Source of the DNA: Agromyces protaetiae
GTDB lineage: Bacteria; Actinomycetota; Actinomycetes; Actinomycetales; Microbacteriaceae
Assembly (NCBI RefSeq): GCF_030866785.1
Contig: NZ_CP133018.1
Location: forward strand, 868,001-932,000
Length of the DNA: 64,000 bases
Reading direction: 5' to 3'
In this document: in pieces, positions 25,543 through 33,289 of the stretch
How positions within the stretch are numbered: the first letter of the stretch is position 1
Layout of the letters: every line of letters begins with the position of its first letter
Made by a program: the position numbers and the translations under genes
The notes under the pieces: model-generated
What the model was told of the DNA's origin: nothing
What the model saw: the letters and a program-made list of their open reading frames with translations, nothing else
Databases searched by the model: none

Positions 25543-26826
25543 ATGACATCACGCATCAGAGCCCTCCGCACGGCGGTCGTCGGCGCCACCGCCGCGGCGC
25601 TGCTGCTCACCGGCTGCGCCGGCGGCGGCGGCGCGGGCGAGGGGAAGGACATCGAACTGCGGTTCACCTGGTGGGGATCCGACACACGGCACGCCCTCAC
25701 CGAAGAGGCCATCGCGCTCTTCGAGGAGGACAACCCCGGCATCACGATCGTCGGCGAGTACAGCGACTTCGCGAGCTACTGGGAGAAGCTCGCGACCTCG
25801 GTCGCAGCGAACGACGCGCCCGACGTCATGCAGTTCGACGAGATGTACCTGCGGGAGTACGCCGATCGCGGCGCGCTCGCCGACCTCTCGACGCTCGACA
25901 TCGACACCGCCGACTACGCCGCCGAGGTGCTCGCGACGGGTGAGAACGACGGTGGGCTCACGGGTCTCAGCATCGGCGTGACCAGCCCGGTCATGATCGC
26001 GAACCCCGCGGTCTTCGACGGTGCCGGCGTGCCGGTCCCCGACGGCGACACCTGGAGCTGGGACGACTACCTCGCGACCTCCGCCGCCGTGACCGCGGCC
26101 GGCGGCGGCAGCGTCTGGGGCTCGGAGACGCTCGGGTTCGAGGTCCAGGGGCTGATCGTGTGGGCGCGCCAGCACGGCGAGGCCCTCTACGACGCGGACG
26201 GGCTCGCGATCAGCGAGGAGACCCTCGCGGGCTTCTGGGAGATGGTGCTCGAGGGCCAGGCCGAGGGTGCCACGCCGCCCGCGTCGCGCGCGGTCGAGGA
26301 GATCTCGCTGTCGCTCGAGCAGTCGGGCACGGCGACCGGGCAGCTCGCCCTCGGCGAGTGGTGGAGCCACAATCTCGCGGTGCTCGACGGCGCGAGCGGG
26401 CAATCGCTCGAGCTCCTGCGTATGCCCGGCAGCAGCGACGCCGAGGGCAGCGACTACCTGAAGTCGTCGATGTACTGGACTATCTCGTCGCGTTCGGCGA
26501 ACCAGGAGGCGGCTGCGAAGTTCGTCGACTTCCTCGCGAACGACGAGCGCGTCGGCGAGCTGTTCCTCGCCGAGCGGGGCATCCCGTCGAACCTCGCGAT
26601 CCGCGAGGCCGTGGCCGATCAGCTGAGCCCGTCGGACCAGACGGTGCTCGCCTACATCGACGCGATCAGCGAGGTCATCGGCGACCCGCCCGTGACCGCG
26701 CCCGCCGGTGGCGGCGCGACCCAGTCGGTGCTGCAGCGCTACACGACCGAGGTGCTCTTCGAGCGGATGACTCCGGCAGAGGCCGCGACGGCGTTCATCG
26801 ACGAGGTGAACGCGAACCTCGGCTGA
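25543..26826 (+). CDS. Sugar ABC transporter substrate-binding lipoprotein
   Basis: 427 aa family 1 extracellular binding protein. The signal peptide ends in the lipobox LTGC (Cys at about residue 27), predicting a membrane-anchored lipoprotein; a Gly-rich linker and the typical first strand IELRFTWWGSD follow. The segment DVMQFDEMYLREYADRGALADL is typical of oligosaccharide binders. ATG 25543 has AGGAG about 8 bases upstream. It is unusual in being the last gene, after both permeases. A hairpin follows the stop codon. Confidence 0.9.
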   Translation: MTSRIRALRTAVVGATAAALLLTGCAGGGGAGEGKDIELRFTWWGSDTRHALTEEAIALFEEDNPGITIVGEYSDFASYWEKLATSVAANDAPDVMQFDEMYLREYADRGALADLSTLDIDTADYAAEVLATGENDGGLTGLSIGVTSPVMIANPAVFDGAGVPVPDGDTWSWDDYLATSAAVTAAGGGSVWGSETLGFEVQGLIVWARQHGEALYDADGLAISEETLAGFWEMVLEGQAEGATPPASRAVEEISLSLEQSGTATGQLALGEWWSHNLAVLDGASGQSLELLRMPGSSDAEGSDYLKSSMYWTISSRSANQEAAAKFVDFLANDERVGELFLAERGIPSNLAIREAVADQLSPSDQTVLAYIDAISEVIGDPPVTAPAGGGATQSVLQRYTTEVLFERMTPAEAATAFIDEVNANLG

Positions 26827-26842
26827 GCCGTGGCTGGGCGGG

Positions 26843-26863
26843 GGCCGGGGCGATGCCTCGGCC
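26843..26863 (+). terminator. Hairpin after the sugar transporter operon
   Basis: Nine-base arms (GGCCGGGGC and GCCTCGGCC, one wobble pair) with a 3-base loop, 17 bases after the binding-protein stop; no T run follows, so it would be an actinobacterial L-shaped terminator. Confidence 0.4.
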
Positions 26864-26978
26864 TCTCGCGCATCCAGGATGCATGTGCTTCGGGAGTCGG
26901 TGATTGCATACCAGAAGGTTGCATGGCAAAATTCGCGACTATGACCCTGCAGATCAACACGCCGAGGAGTAGGATGGG

Positions 26979-26994
26979 TTTGCGTATCCGCAAA
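26979..26994. promoter_or_regulatory. Palindrome TTTGCG-TATC-CGCAAA in front of the XRE gene
   Basis: Perfect 6-base arms around 4 bases, 16 bases before the start codon of the XRE-type gene and just ahead of its ribosome site. Probably the autoregulatory operator of the module. Confidence 0.6.
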
Positions 26995-27009
26995 CACCAG
27001 GAGGCCAAG

Positions 27010-27588
27010 ATGACCGAAGCTGCCGCAATCCTGCGAGCCGCTCGAGCGTCCGCGGGCCTCTCGCAGGCCGAGGTCGCGCAGCGTTCCGGAATCGACAAAT
27101 CGACCATCTCCCTGATCGAATCGGGGCGACGCAGCCCCTCGGTCGACAAACTGGATCGTCTGCTGCATGCAACCGGCCGTCGACTGGGGATCTATCCGAC
27201 GACGCGCGCGGGGGCGGCGGAGGCCGGCGCATCCATTCGCGAGCACGTCGCCGATGCTGATCACGAAGCTGCGCTTCGCGTGTTCCTTCGCTACAGCGAC
27301 AATCTCGGCGCGACCAAGGGAGTGGAGCGGGTGATGCTCGCAGCCATCGCGCCCGTGTACACAGGCTCGGATGTCTGGGACGCTGCGCTCGCCGCCGTCA
27401 CCAGGTATTGGCTCGAGCGAGATGGACTTCCGGAGCCGAGCTGGGTCGACGAGATCACCCGCACACTGCAAGAGCCGACTCCGCTCATCGTCAATCGATG
27501 GAGCTCGGCGCGGTCGATTCGCAACGTACCCGGGGCGTTCAGGCGGCACCGGATCCTTGTCGACGAGGCGACCCTGCAGAGCGCATGA
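27010..27588 (+). CDS. XRE-type helix-turn-helix protein, probable antitoxin
   Basis: 192 aa. Residues 4-60 form an XRE HTH (ILRAARASAGLSQAEVAQRS, then KSTISLIESGRRSPSVDKL). The remaining 130 residues are helical, without a recognised domain (ends near NRWSSARSIRNVPGAF). CCAGGAGG lies 5 bases before ATG 27010, rejecting the longer frame that starts at 26830. The stop overlaps the ATG of the nucleotidyltransferase-like gene (ATGA), and a palindrome lies in the leader: the pattern of a regulator-antitoxin with its toxin. Confidence 0.75.
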   Translation: MTEAAAILRAARASAGLSQAEVAQRSGIDKSTISLIESGRRSPSVDKLDRLLHATGRRLGIYPTTRAGAAEAGASIREHVADADHEAALRVFLRYSDNLGATKGVERVMLAAIAPVYTGSDVWDAALAAVTRYWLERDGLPEPSWVDEITRTLQEPTPLIVNRWSSARSIRNVPGAFRRHRILVDEATLQSA

Positions 27589-28163
27589 TCCAGCTCGGCC
27601 GAGAGGACATGATCGAGGGGCTGCGCGAGCTGGTTCGTGAGCTCCACCGCCAGGGAGAGTCGGGTGGTGTTCGCATCGTCGGCGGGGCCGCGATGCTGCT
27701 CCGCTACTACGGTGAGCGCCGTGTCACGCCCGACATCGACGCCAAGATCCATCCGCCTGGGCCTGCGTTGCGCATCGCGGGCGAGATCGGGAGACGTCGT
27801 GGCTGGGACGATGACTGGCTGAATTCGAAGGCGGCGACGTTCATCCCGATCGCGTGCGATGTCGGGTGGGAGCCGCTGTATGACGACGAGGACGTCTCGG
27901 TCTGGGTGATCTCAGCCGAGGCGCTCCTCGCGATGAAGATCCGTGCGAGTCGTCCAGCCCGAGACGACGCTGACATCGCGATACTGCTCGCGCTCACGGG
28001 CACTGCAACGACCGATGAGGCGGAGGCGCTGTACGAGCGCTTCTACCCGGGCGAGCTGCCGAAGGAGGCGGCGTACGTCTTGCTCGACGACATCTTCGCG
28101 ATCGGCCTGCCCGAGCCGCCGCCTGCGCCGCCGCGACCGGACCTCGCTCCGAGGTCGAGGTAA
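27585..28163 (+). CDS. Nucleotidyltransferase-like protein (DUF6036 type), probable toxin
   Basis: 192 aa. The beginning has the look of a minimal nucleotidyltransferase: VRIVGGAAMLLRYYGERRVTPDIDAKI, that is GG followed by a D-x-D pair, then a second acidic strand (ACDVGW). The segment SAEALLAMKIRASRPARDDADIAILL is typical of DUF6036/AbiEii-like proteins. Relatives are found beside HTH antitoxins in toxin-antitoxin or abortive infection loci. It is translationally coupled to the XRE gene. Catalytic activity is not proven by sequence. Confidence 0.7.
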   Translation: MIQLGREDMIEGLRELVRELHRQGESGGVRIVGGAAMLLRYYGERRVTPDIDAKIHPPGPALRIAGEIGRRRGWDDDWLNSKAATFIPIACDVGWEPLYDDEDVSVWVISAEALLAMKIRASRPARDDADIAILLALTGTATTDEAEALYERFYPGELPKEAAYVLLDDIFAIGLPEPPPAPPRPDLAPRSR

Positions 28164-28189
28164 CTGCTGTCGCCGACGTGCGGTTCGGA

Positions 28190-29401
28190 TCAGCTCGCGA
28201 AGCGGCGCGGGTCCATGAATGCGGCGTCCGAGAACTGGGGTTCGCCGGCGATCGATTGCGCGACGAGCTCGCCGAGCGCGGAGGCGTGCTTGAACGAGTG
28301 GCCGGAGCAGCCGCCGCCGACGACGATGCGCTCGTCTGCGGTGGGCCCGACGGTGAACTGGCCGTCGGGGGTGTGCGTCATGATGCAGGTCGTGACGCCT
28401 GACGGCTCGGGGTCGAGGTCGGGGAAGGCCGCAGCGACGAGGTCGCTGATGCCGTCGGTCTCACCGGCGTGGACGACCCGGTCGATCGCGTCGGGATCGT
28501 CGGCGTCGAACGGGCCGTCGAACTCAGGGCCGACCTTCGCGTCGAACCCCGCAGCGCCGTCGGCGGCGGGCATCGCGCCGTGCCCCCAGATCCAGGTGTC
28601 CCGACCGGGCACGCTGCGGATGAACACGGGCAGCGTGTCGAGGTCCGCCTCGCGGCCTTCGCGCGCGCGGAACCAGGTCATGACCACGCGATGCGGCGTG
28701 ACCGGCAGGTCGGGCAAGAATCGCGCGATCCACGGGCCGGATGTCACCGCCACCCGCCGAACCCGGTAGACCGCGTCGGCGGTTCGGACGGTGACGCCTT
28801 CCCCGTCGGGCTCGAACGCGGTGACCCGGGTGTTCGTCAGGATGCGTGCGCCGGAGGCGCGCGCGGCGTCGACCGCGGCCACGATCGCGGCCTCGGGCCG
28901 GAGGATGCCGGCCTCGGGATCCCACACGCCGATGTCGCCCGGGTTCAGCCGTGCATGGCCCGGGAACCTGCGGGCGATCTCCTCGGCGCTGAGCTGCTCG
29001 ACGGGCAGGTCGTGTGCCTCGGCGGCGCGGAGGGTGCCCTCGATGATGCGCGAGTCGGGCGGTCCGATCATGAGTCCGCCGGTCTCGTGGAACAGGGTCT
29101 GCCCGCTCGAGGCCTCGAGCTCGCGCCAGAGGTCGCGAGCGCGGCGCGCGATCGGCGTGAGCCCGGGGTGCTCGAGGCAGGCGACGCGGAACAGGCGCGT
29201 GGCGCCGGTCGAACCACCCCATGCGTGCCCCGGCTCGAACTGCTCGAACCCCAGGACGTCGTGCCCGCGTGCGGCGAGGCGCCACGCGGCGCTCGACCCG
29301 ACCGCGCCGAGCCCGATCACGGCGACGTCGGCGTCGAACGTGCCGACGTCGGGCGCGTCCGTGGCCCGGTCGGCCGCCGGCGGAGCGAAGCGTGGTTCCA
29401 T
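28190..29401 (-). CDS. SolA/sarcosine-oxidase-like FAD-dependent oxidoreductase
   Basis: 403 aa flavoprotein of the DAO family. FAD-binding GxGxxG is in VAVIGLGAVGSSAAW (about residues 26-40), with the acidic residue at FEQFEPGHAWGGSTGATR. The C-terminal segment TTCIMTHTPDGQFTVGP holds the Cys that covalently binds FAD in monomeric sarcosine oxidase and N-methyltryptophan oxidase, and GGCSGHSFKHASALG completes the site. It would oxidise an N-methyl or other secondary amine, releasing H2O2. ATG 29401 is preferred; the frame continues upstream into a REP-like repeat. Confidence 0.85.
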   Translation of the reverse strand: MEPRFAPPAADRATDAPDVGTFDADVAVIGLGAVGSSAAWRLAARGHDVLGFEQFEPGHAWGGSTGATRLFRVACLEHPGLTPIARRARDLWRELEASSGQTLFHETGGLMIGPPDSRIIEGTLRAAEAHDLPVEQLSAEEIARRFPGHARLNPGDIGVWDPEAGILRPEAAIVAAVDAARASGARILTNTRVTAFEPDGEGVTVRTADAVYRVRRVAVTSGPWIARFLPDLPVTPHRVVMTWFRAREGREADLDTLPVFIRSVPGRDTWIWGHGAMPAADGAAGFDAKVGPEFDGPFDADDPDAIDRVVHAGETDGISDLVAAAFPDLDPEPSGVTTCIMTHTPDGQFTVGPTADERIVVGGGCSGHSFKHASALGELVAQSIAGEPQFSDAAFMDPRRFAS

Positions 29402-29441
29402 TCTTCGATTCTCGTCGACGCAGGCTCCGATCGCTTGCCGT

Positions 29442-29500
29442 CGAACGGGCGAGGGTGGCGGGTCTGCGGCGAAGGCACCCGCCATCCTCGACCGCTCAAC
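29442..29500. repeat. REP-like palindromic element, copy 2
   Basis: Inverted arms GGGTGGCGGGT and ACCCGCCATCC flanked by CGAACGGGCGA and GACCGCTCAAC. Its reverse complement lines up with 9355-9412. It sits in the divergent gap upstream of the SolA-like gene. Confidence 0.55.
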
Positions 29501-29550
29501 GAAGTTGCGGCGGCCAAGTGCAATCAGACGGTTGCGTAACCTCGAGTTAA

Positions 29551-29570
29551 GTGCAACTATGAAGTTGCAC
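29551..29570. promoter_or_regulatory. Operator-like palindrome GTGCAACT-atga-AGTTGCAC
   Basis: Perfect 8-base arms with a 4-base centre, overlapping a -10-like TATGAA (29558-29563), in front of an AHSA1/ArsR operon. Further half-sites (AGTTGCGG at 29503, AGTGCAA at 29517) lie upstream. Probable binding site of the ArsR-type protein encoded at 30107. Confidence 0.65.
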
Positions 29571-29615
29571 GAAACCTCGGTCGAGGCATCCGCTCACCAC
29601 ACGAAAGGCACGATC

Positions 29616-30110
29616 ATGGAGAGCATGACGAAGAACGAGGCATCCGTCGTCGACGATGCCGCCTTCACGGTGCGCCGCACCATCAGGATCGCCGCACCCA
29701 TCGAGAAGGTGTGGGCCGCCGTCACCGAACCGGCGCACATCTCGCGCTGGTTCGGCCGGGTCACGCTCGACGGGGCCGGCGCCGGCGCGGTCGGCACGAT
29801 GACCTTCGACGAGTACGGTGCGATCCCGCTGCGGGTCGAGGCGCTGCACGAACCCCGCATGGTGTCGTACCGCTGGAACAACGACGACGCGCTCGGTGCC
29901 CTTCCTGATGCGTTCGACGAGACGCGGGCGACGACGTTCACGTTCACCCTCGAGCCGACCGCCGAGGGCACGCAGCTCACGGTCGTCGAGACCGGGTTCG
30001 ACCTGACGAGCGACCCGGCCGCCAACATGGCCAGTCACGCCGAGGGCTGGACGCTCGAGCTCGACAAGCTCGTCGCGCTGCTCGAGGTCGGCCTGGAGCC
30101 CGACGCGTGA
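29616..30110 (+). CDS. SRPBCC (AHSA1-like) protein
   Basis: 164 aa START/Bet v1-like hydrophobic-ligand-binding fold: VRRTIRIAAPIEKVWAAV at the start, EPAHISRWFG, the central strands FTFTLEPTAEGTQLTVVETG and a long C-terminal helix (ASHAEGWTLELDKLVALLEV). AHSA1-type proteins of this kind are regularly paired with an ArsR regulator in actinobacteria; a role in stress or ligand handling is assumed. ATG 29616 has AAAGG 7 bases upstream; the frame from 29559 starts inside the operator. It overlaps the regulator gene by 4 bases. Confidence 0.8.
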   Translation: MESMTKNEASVVDDAAFTVRRTIRIAAPIEKVWAAVTEPAHISRWFGRVTLDGAGAGAVGTMTFDEYGAIPLRVEALHEPRMVSYRWNNDDALGALPDAFDETRATTFTFTLEPTAEGTQLTVVETGFDLTSDPAANMASHAEGWTLELDKLVALLEVGLEPDA

Positions 30111-30418
30111 CCACGCTGGTCCAGGTGTGCGCCGCGCTCGGGGACGAGACCCGGTGGAGCATCCTGTCCGCCCTCGGCGAGGGCGACGCCTCCGCGTCCG
30201 CCCTCGCCGGGCGTCTCCCCGTCACGCGGCAGGCCATCGCGAAGCATCTGGCCGTGCTCGAGGAGGTCGGGCTCGTCGAGCATGTTCGCGCCGGCCGGGA
30301 GGTGCGGTACCGCGTCATGGGCGCCGAGCTCAGCGCGACCGCGCGACGACTCGACGCGATCGGCGCCGAGTGGGAGCGCCGCCTCGCGGCGATCAAGGAG
30401 ATCGCCGAGGGGCTGTAG
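30107..30418 (+). CDS. ArsR-family regulator
   Basis: 103 aa winged-helix repressor: CAALGDETRWSILSALGEGDAS, the recognition helix LPVTRQAIAKHLAVLEEVGLV and the wing VRAGREVRYRV are all of ArsR type. No metal-binding Cys pair is present, so it is probably one of the non-metal ArsR proteins that accompany AHSA1 partners. GTG 30107 overlaps the stop of the AHSA1 gene (GTGA). The probable operator is the palindrome at 29551-29570. Confidence 0.85.
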   Translation: MTTLVQVCAALGDETRWSILSALGEGDASASALAGRLPVTRQAIAKHLAVLEEVGLVEHVRAGREVRYRVMGAELSATARRLDAIGAEWERRLAAIKEIAEGL

Positions 30419-30459
30419 CGGGCGGGGCTCTCAGACGGCGGCCGGTAGTCTTGCTGCCC

Positions 30460-32052
30460 GTGAGCCTGATCCGCCTGAACGATGTGAGCCTCGACTTCGA
30501 CGGGCGCCCGGTGCTCAAAGAGGCGTACCTGAAACTCACACGCGGCGACCGCGTCGGGCTCATCGGCAAGAACGGCACGGGCAAGACCTCGTTCCTCGAG
30601 CTCGTGCTGGGGCGGCGCGAGCCGTCGGGCGGTACCGTCGACCACACGCCCGGCACGACCGTCGGCTATTTCTCGCAGTTCTCCGAGCTCGATGGCTCGC
30701 GATCCGTGCAGCAGATCCTGAGCGGCCACTTCACCGAGGTGCACGAGACGCAGGGCCGGCTCGACGAGATCGGTGCGCAGCTCGCCGAGCCGATGGATGA
30801 ATCGGCCATGACCCGGCTCCTCACCGAGCAGGGTGCGCTATTCGAGCGCATGGACGCGATCGGCGGCTGGACCTACGAGACCACCATCGACACCGTGCTC
30901 ACGCGCCTCGGCTTCGACGAGGAGCGGCGGAACCTCCCGGTCGGCCGGCTGTCTGGAGGCTGGCGCAATCGTGCGGCGCTCGCGCTGATCCTCATACAGT
31001 CGCCCGACGTGCTGCTGCTGGACGAGCCCACGAACTTCCTGGACCTCGACGGGGTGCGCTGGATCGAGGGCTGGCTCGGCGGATTCACGGGCGCCGTGCT
31101 CGTGGTCTCGCACGACCGGCAGTTCCTCGACGGCGTCGTCGACCGCATCATCGAGATCGAGAACTACCGGCTGCAGGAGTACGAGGGCGACTATTCGGCC
31201 TACGTGCACGCCAAGCAGTCGCGCCTGAAGATGCTCGAGAAGCAGTTCGCGCACGAGGAGGAGCTGCTCGCCTACGAGCAGGCTGCCGCGACCGCGCGCC
31301 GCGAGGCCGCGCGCAACCCGTCGAACGCGGTCGCCCGGCGTCTCGCCGACATCAAGAAACGGCAGGCACCGCGCCCGATCGACCAGATCATCACGGGCAT
31401 CTACGAGGGGCTGAAGGTGAGCAACGACCTGCTCACGGTCACCGGGCTCACGAAGGGCTTCAATGGCACGCCCCTGTTCGAGGGTGTGTCCTTCGACCTG
31501 CAGCGCGGCGACCGGGTCGCGGTGCTCGGCTCGAACGGCTCGGGCAAGTCGACGCTGCTCGACGTGCTGACCGGCGAGGCCGAGGCCGACGCCGGCAGCG
31601 TGCGCTGGGCGAAGGGCGCCAGGTTCGTCTCGTACAACCGCGTGTACGCCGAGCTCGACCTGGCCGACACGGTCGGGCACGCCGTGAACGCGTATCCCGA
31701 CTCGCTCGCGTTCAGCGCGACGAAGAAGAGCGTGAACCGGTTCCTCGCGATGCTGCAGTTCTCCGAGGCCGACCTGCAGCAGAAGATCGGCACCCTCTCC
31801 GGTGGCCAGCGGGCGCGCGTCGCGATCGCGCAGTGCCTGCTCTCGGGCGCGGCGGTCATCGTGCTCGACGAGCCGACCAACCATCTCGACATCACGAGCA
31901 GCCAGGTGATGGAGCGCGCGCTCACGCATTTCCCGGGAGCCGTGCTCGTGGTGAGCCACGACCGGTTCTTCGTCGACAAGCTCGCCGACCGCCTGCTCGT
32001 CTTCGAGGGCGGCGGGCGGGTGCGCGAGACGCCCGCGACGGGCGCGCTGTAG
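30460..32052 (+). CDS. ABC-F family ATPase
   Basis: 530 aa soluble protein with two ABC domains: Walker A GKNGTGKT (about residue 36) and GSNGSGKS (about 358), signatures LSGGWRNR and LSGGQRAR, Walker B LLLDEPTNFLD and IVLDEPTNHLD. No membrane helices; a charged linker (AKQSRLKMLEKQFAHEEELLAY) joins the domains, as in ribosome-associated ABC-F translation factors. GTG 30460 is chosen, 8 bases after a TAGTCT -10 element. Role in ribosome rescue or antibiotic protection cannot be told apart here. Confidence 0.9.
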   Translation: MSLIRLNDVSLDFDGRPVLKEAYLKLTRGDRVGLIGKNGTGKTSFLELVLGRREPSGGTVDHTPGTTVGYFSQFSELDGSRSVQQILSGHFTEVHETQGRLDEIGAQLAEPMDESAMTRLLTEQGALFERMDAIGGWTYETTIDTVLTRLGFDEERRNLPVGRLSGGWRNRAALALILIQSPDVLLLDEPTNFLDLDGVRWIEGWLGGFTGAVLVVSHDRQFLDGVVDRIIEIENYRLQEYEGDYSAYVHAKQSRLKMLEKQFAHEEELLAYEQAAATARREAARNPSNAVARRLADIKKRQAPRPIDQIITGIYEGLKVSNDLLTVTGLTKGFNGTPLFEGVSFDLQRGDRVAVLGSNGSGKSTLLDVLTGEAEADAGSVRWAKGARFVSYNRVYAELDLADTVGHAVNAYPDSLAFSATKKSVNRFLAMLQFSEADLQQKIGTLSGGQRARVAIAQCLLSGAAVIVLDEPTNHLDITSSQVMERALTHFPGAVLVVSHDRFFVDKLADRLLVFEGGGRVRETPATGAL

Positions 32053-32077
32053 CGCGCCGGTTGCGAGGCTGCGGGTG

Positions 32078-32099
32078 GCCGAGCGGATGCCTCGGCTTT
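32078..32099 (+). terminator. Hairpin terminator after the ABC-F gene
   Basis: GCCGAG - 7-base loop - CTCGGC followed by TTT, 25 bases after the stop. The loop and second arm contain one of the over-represented CGGATGCCTC motifs. Confidence 0.5.
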
Positions 32100-32121
32100 C
32101 GACGTCGAACGGACGATGTCC

Positions 32122-32127
32122 TAGCAT
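32122..32127 (+). promoter_or_regulatory. -10 element TAGCAT of a leaderless promoter
   Basis: TAGCAT ends 6 bases before ATG 32134, with no ribosome site in between. Confidence 0.5.
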
Positions 32128-32133
32128 CGTCGG

Positions 32134-32565
32134 ATGTCTTCGAACACGCGAACCCTCGCCCGTCCGCTTGTCACCGCTGCCATCGCGCTTACTGCGGCAG
32201 TCGGCATGGTCGGGTGCACGTCGGGCGGCGGCGGGTACGCGGTGTTCGATCGGGACCCCGTCGCATCGGACGAGCTACCCGCAGAGTACGTCGAGCGGGA
32301 CAGCGACCTGATCGACGCCGGCACCAGCCGCCTCGTCGGAGAGCACGAGGGTACTCGGCTGTACCTCGTCGAGGGTGCCACCGGTTCCTCGATCTGCCTC
32401 GTCGTGCTGCCGGCCGACGAGGAGGGCATGGCCGGCTGCGGCGGAGGGGGCGGCCCGATGCAGGTCAGCAACGCGCGCGAGACCTACGAGGTGCGACCCG
32501 ACGGGTACGACGTGCCCGACGGCGCGGTGCAGATCTCGGAGAACGTCTTCGCCGTCGAGCCCTGA
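32134..32565 (+). CDS. Putative lipoprotein
   Basis: 143 aa. A signal peptide with a hydrophobic core (VTAAIALTAAVG) ends in the lipobox MVGC (Cys28), followed by a Gly-rich linker. The mature part is acidic, with a strand-rich core TRLYLVEGATGSSICLVVLP and a Gly run that includes Cys in GMAGCGGGGG. Family not recognised; similar small secreted proteins with a conserved Cys pair occur in actinobacteria. Monocistronic with a leaderless-type promoter. Confidence 0.7.
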   Translation: MSSNTRTLARPLVTAAIALTAAVGMVGCTSGGGGYAVFDRDPVASDELPAEYVERDSDLIDAGTSRLVGEHEGTRLYLVEGATGSSICLVVLPADEEGMAGCGGGGGPMQVSNARETYEVRPDGYDVPDGAVQISENVFAVEP

Positions 32566-32612
32566 GCCGCTCGCCCCGCGGCGGCCGGGTCTTCGGGTCG
32601 ACCGGGTGCTCG

Positions 32613-33092
32613 TCAGCGAGCGCTCGGCGAACCGGGCTCGCCGGCCTCGAGCGGGACGAGTTCGAAGACCGGGTGGCGATCGGCCTCTGCGGCGAACGCC
32701 TCGGCCGGGTCGTGGCGGCCGGCGACGAAGTAGGGCAGCACGATCGGGGCGATCGCGACATAGCGCTTGAGCACCGGGCCTGCCTCGGCGGGCGTGGCCT
32801 CGCGCACCGCGAAGCGGCGGGTCGTGCGGCGCTTGGCGAGGGTGACCTCGCCGCTCGCGCGCGCATTGCGCACCCACGAAACCGTGCCGTACGGCGAGAC
32901 GAGCCACAGCGCGCCGCCCTGTTCGATCGCCGTGACCGGCGTCGACCGAGGCAGGCCGCTCGTGCGACCGGTCACGGTGAGCACGGCCGCATGCGGCACG
33001 AGGCCGGCGCGCGTGAGCGCGGTCATCGCCCGATTCGCGAGGTGCATGACCCGCCCGTGGTGGTACACCTTCGGCACCCGCTGCTCGGCCAT
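32613..33092 (-). CDS. F420-dependent nitroreductase/quinone-reductase-like protein
   Basis: 159 aa of the deazaflavin-dependent nitroreductase (Ddn-like) family: a short helix, then the split-barrel core with VTGRTSGLPRSTPVTAIEQGG and LWLVSPYGTVSWVRNARAS, typical of F420H2 binding. Members reduce quinones or nitro compounds at the membrane surface. ATG 33092 lies 5 bases after GGGAG; upstream in-frame starts (33095, 33119) are alternatives. Confidence 0.8.
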   Translation of the reverse strand: MAEQRVPKVYHHGRVMHLANRAMTALTRAGLVPHAAVLTVTGRTSGLPRSTPVTAIEQGGALWLVSPYGTVSWVRNARASGEVTLAKRRTTRRFAVREATPAEAGPVLKRYVAIAPIVLPYFVAGRHDPAEAFAAEADRHPVFELVPLEAGEPGSPSAR

Positions 33093-33289
33093 CATCGCTC
33101 CCGCCGTCGCTCCTGCCATCCGTGTGCCCGAGCCTACCGACGCCGCCAGGCAGCGTCTGTGGCGCCTGGCCGAAACGGATAGCACTCCCCGGGTTCGCGC
33201 ACAACGCCTGTCTGCGAGGTGCGACGACCTGATGAGATGAGGGCGAGCCAGTGACGGGCGGTCTGGCGAAGGCGATCAAGGGGCACCGG

